Assembly: GCA_009693885.1 (NCBI GenBank)
Contig: SHWK01000071.1
Span: forward strand, 1 to 5,720
Length of the DNA stretch: 5,720 bases
Direction: 5' to 3'
Source: Rickettsiales bacterium
GTDB taxonomy: Bacteria > Pseudomonadota > Alphaproteobacteria > Rickettsiales > UBA1997
Shown here one piece after another: positions 5,536-5,720 of this stretch (within the stretch, counting starts at the first letter, position 1; each line of letters starts with the position of its first letter). The notes below the pieces were generated by a model. It did not search any database. It was not told where the DNA came from and worked only from the letters and a program-made list of their open reading frames with translations. A program made the position numbers and the translations under genes.

Positions 5536-5720
5536 CTACGCCAACAAACCTTCAGGCGCAACAAACGAGTACCCAAGAGCATCCGCAACTGCTTTATAAC
5601 AAACTTTTCCATCAATAACATTTAAGCCATTGCGCAAGTGCTTATCATCAAGCAAAGCTTTTTTGAAGCCTTTATTTGCAAGAGCTAAAGAAAATGGCAA
5701 AGTAGAATTTTCTAACGCTT
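5536..5720 (-). CDS. ald: Alanine dehydrogenase, C-terminal fragment (5' end outside window)
   Basis: NAD-dependent enzyme interconverting L-alanine and pyruvate plus ammonia. Sixty C-terminal codons are visible, with TAG at 5536-5538 and the frame open to the window edge. The translation ALENSTLPFSLALANKG, followed by FKKALLDDKHLRNGLNVIDG and KVCYKAVADALGYSF, matches the conserved end of Ald, where an ALTNATLPY-like turn, LANKG, a GLN motif and an AVAEALG segment occur in the same order. The nucleotide-binding and catalytic parts lie outside the window, so activity cannot be judged. The end (VAPEGLLA) is of normal length. A strong terminator follows at once. Confidence 0.88.
   Translation of the reverse strand, partial: ALENSTLPFSLALANKGFKKALLDDKHLRNGLNVIDGKVCYKAVADALGYSFVAPEGLLA

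Overview
The window looks like a piece of an AT-rich alphaproteobacterial chromosome. The UbiB N-terminal core (GPSFIKLGQALSTRPDLVG, DRLPPF) and the RsmA N-terminus (AKKSLGQNFILD) have the form usual in Alphaproteobacteria. The AT-rich composition, near absence of Shine-Dalgarno sequences and large palindromic intergenic repeats would suit a Rickettsiales-like or other low-GC lineage, but this placement is inference. No gene in the window marks it as phage or plasmid.

Layout, left to right. (1) The C-terminal end of an APC-superfamily amino acid permease on the + strand (to 305). (2) A 329-bp gap between convergent genes (306-634), almost filled by a large inverted-repeat element. Its arms of about 49 bp (312-360 and 572-620, 47/49 matching) enclose several nested hairpins, one of which is terminator-like for the minus strand. 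(3) A tight four-gene minus-strand cluster, transcribed right to left: rsmA/ksgA (4390-5256), an unrecognised 113-aa membrane-anchored protein (4039-4380), ubiB (2581-4029) and acsA (635-2566), with gaps of only 9, 9 and 14 bp. (4) A second, unrelated palindromic repeat of about 124 bp (5311-5434) just upstream of rsmA. (5) A strong rho-independent terminator (5483-5516) for the last gene, (6) the C-terminal end of alanine dehydrogenase, ald, on the minus strand (5536-5720, 5' end outside the window).

Functionally this is mostly core metabolism: small-subunit rRNA dimethylation (RsmA), ubiquinone biosynthesis (UbiB), acetate activation (AcsA), alanine deamination to pyruvate (Ald) and amino acid uptake. 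The cluster could be one operon, because each gene starts within 14 bp of the previous stop, although the functions do not form one pathway. The parts that ordinary annotation leaves unexplained are the two intergenic palindromic elements at either end of the cluster and the small membrane protein between rsmA and ubiB. I see no defence system, CRISPR array, tRNA, rRNA or transposase.
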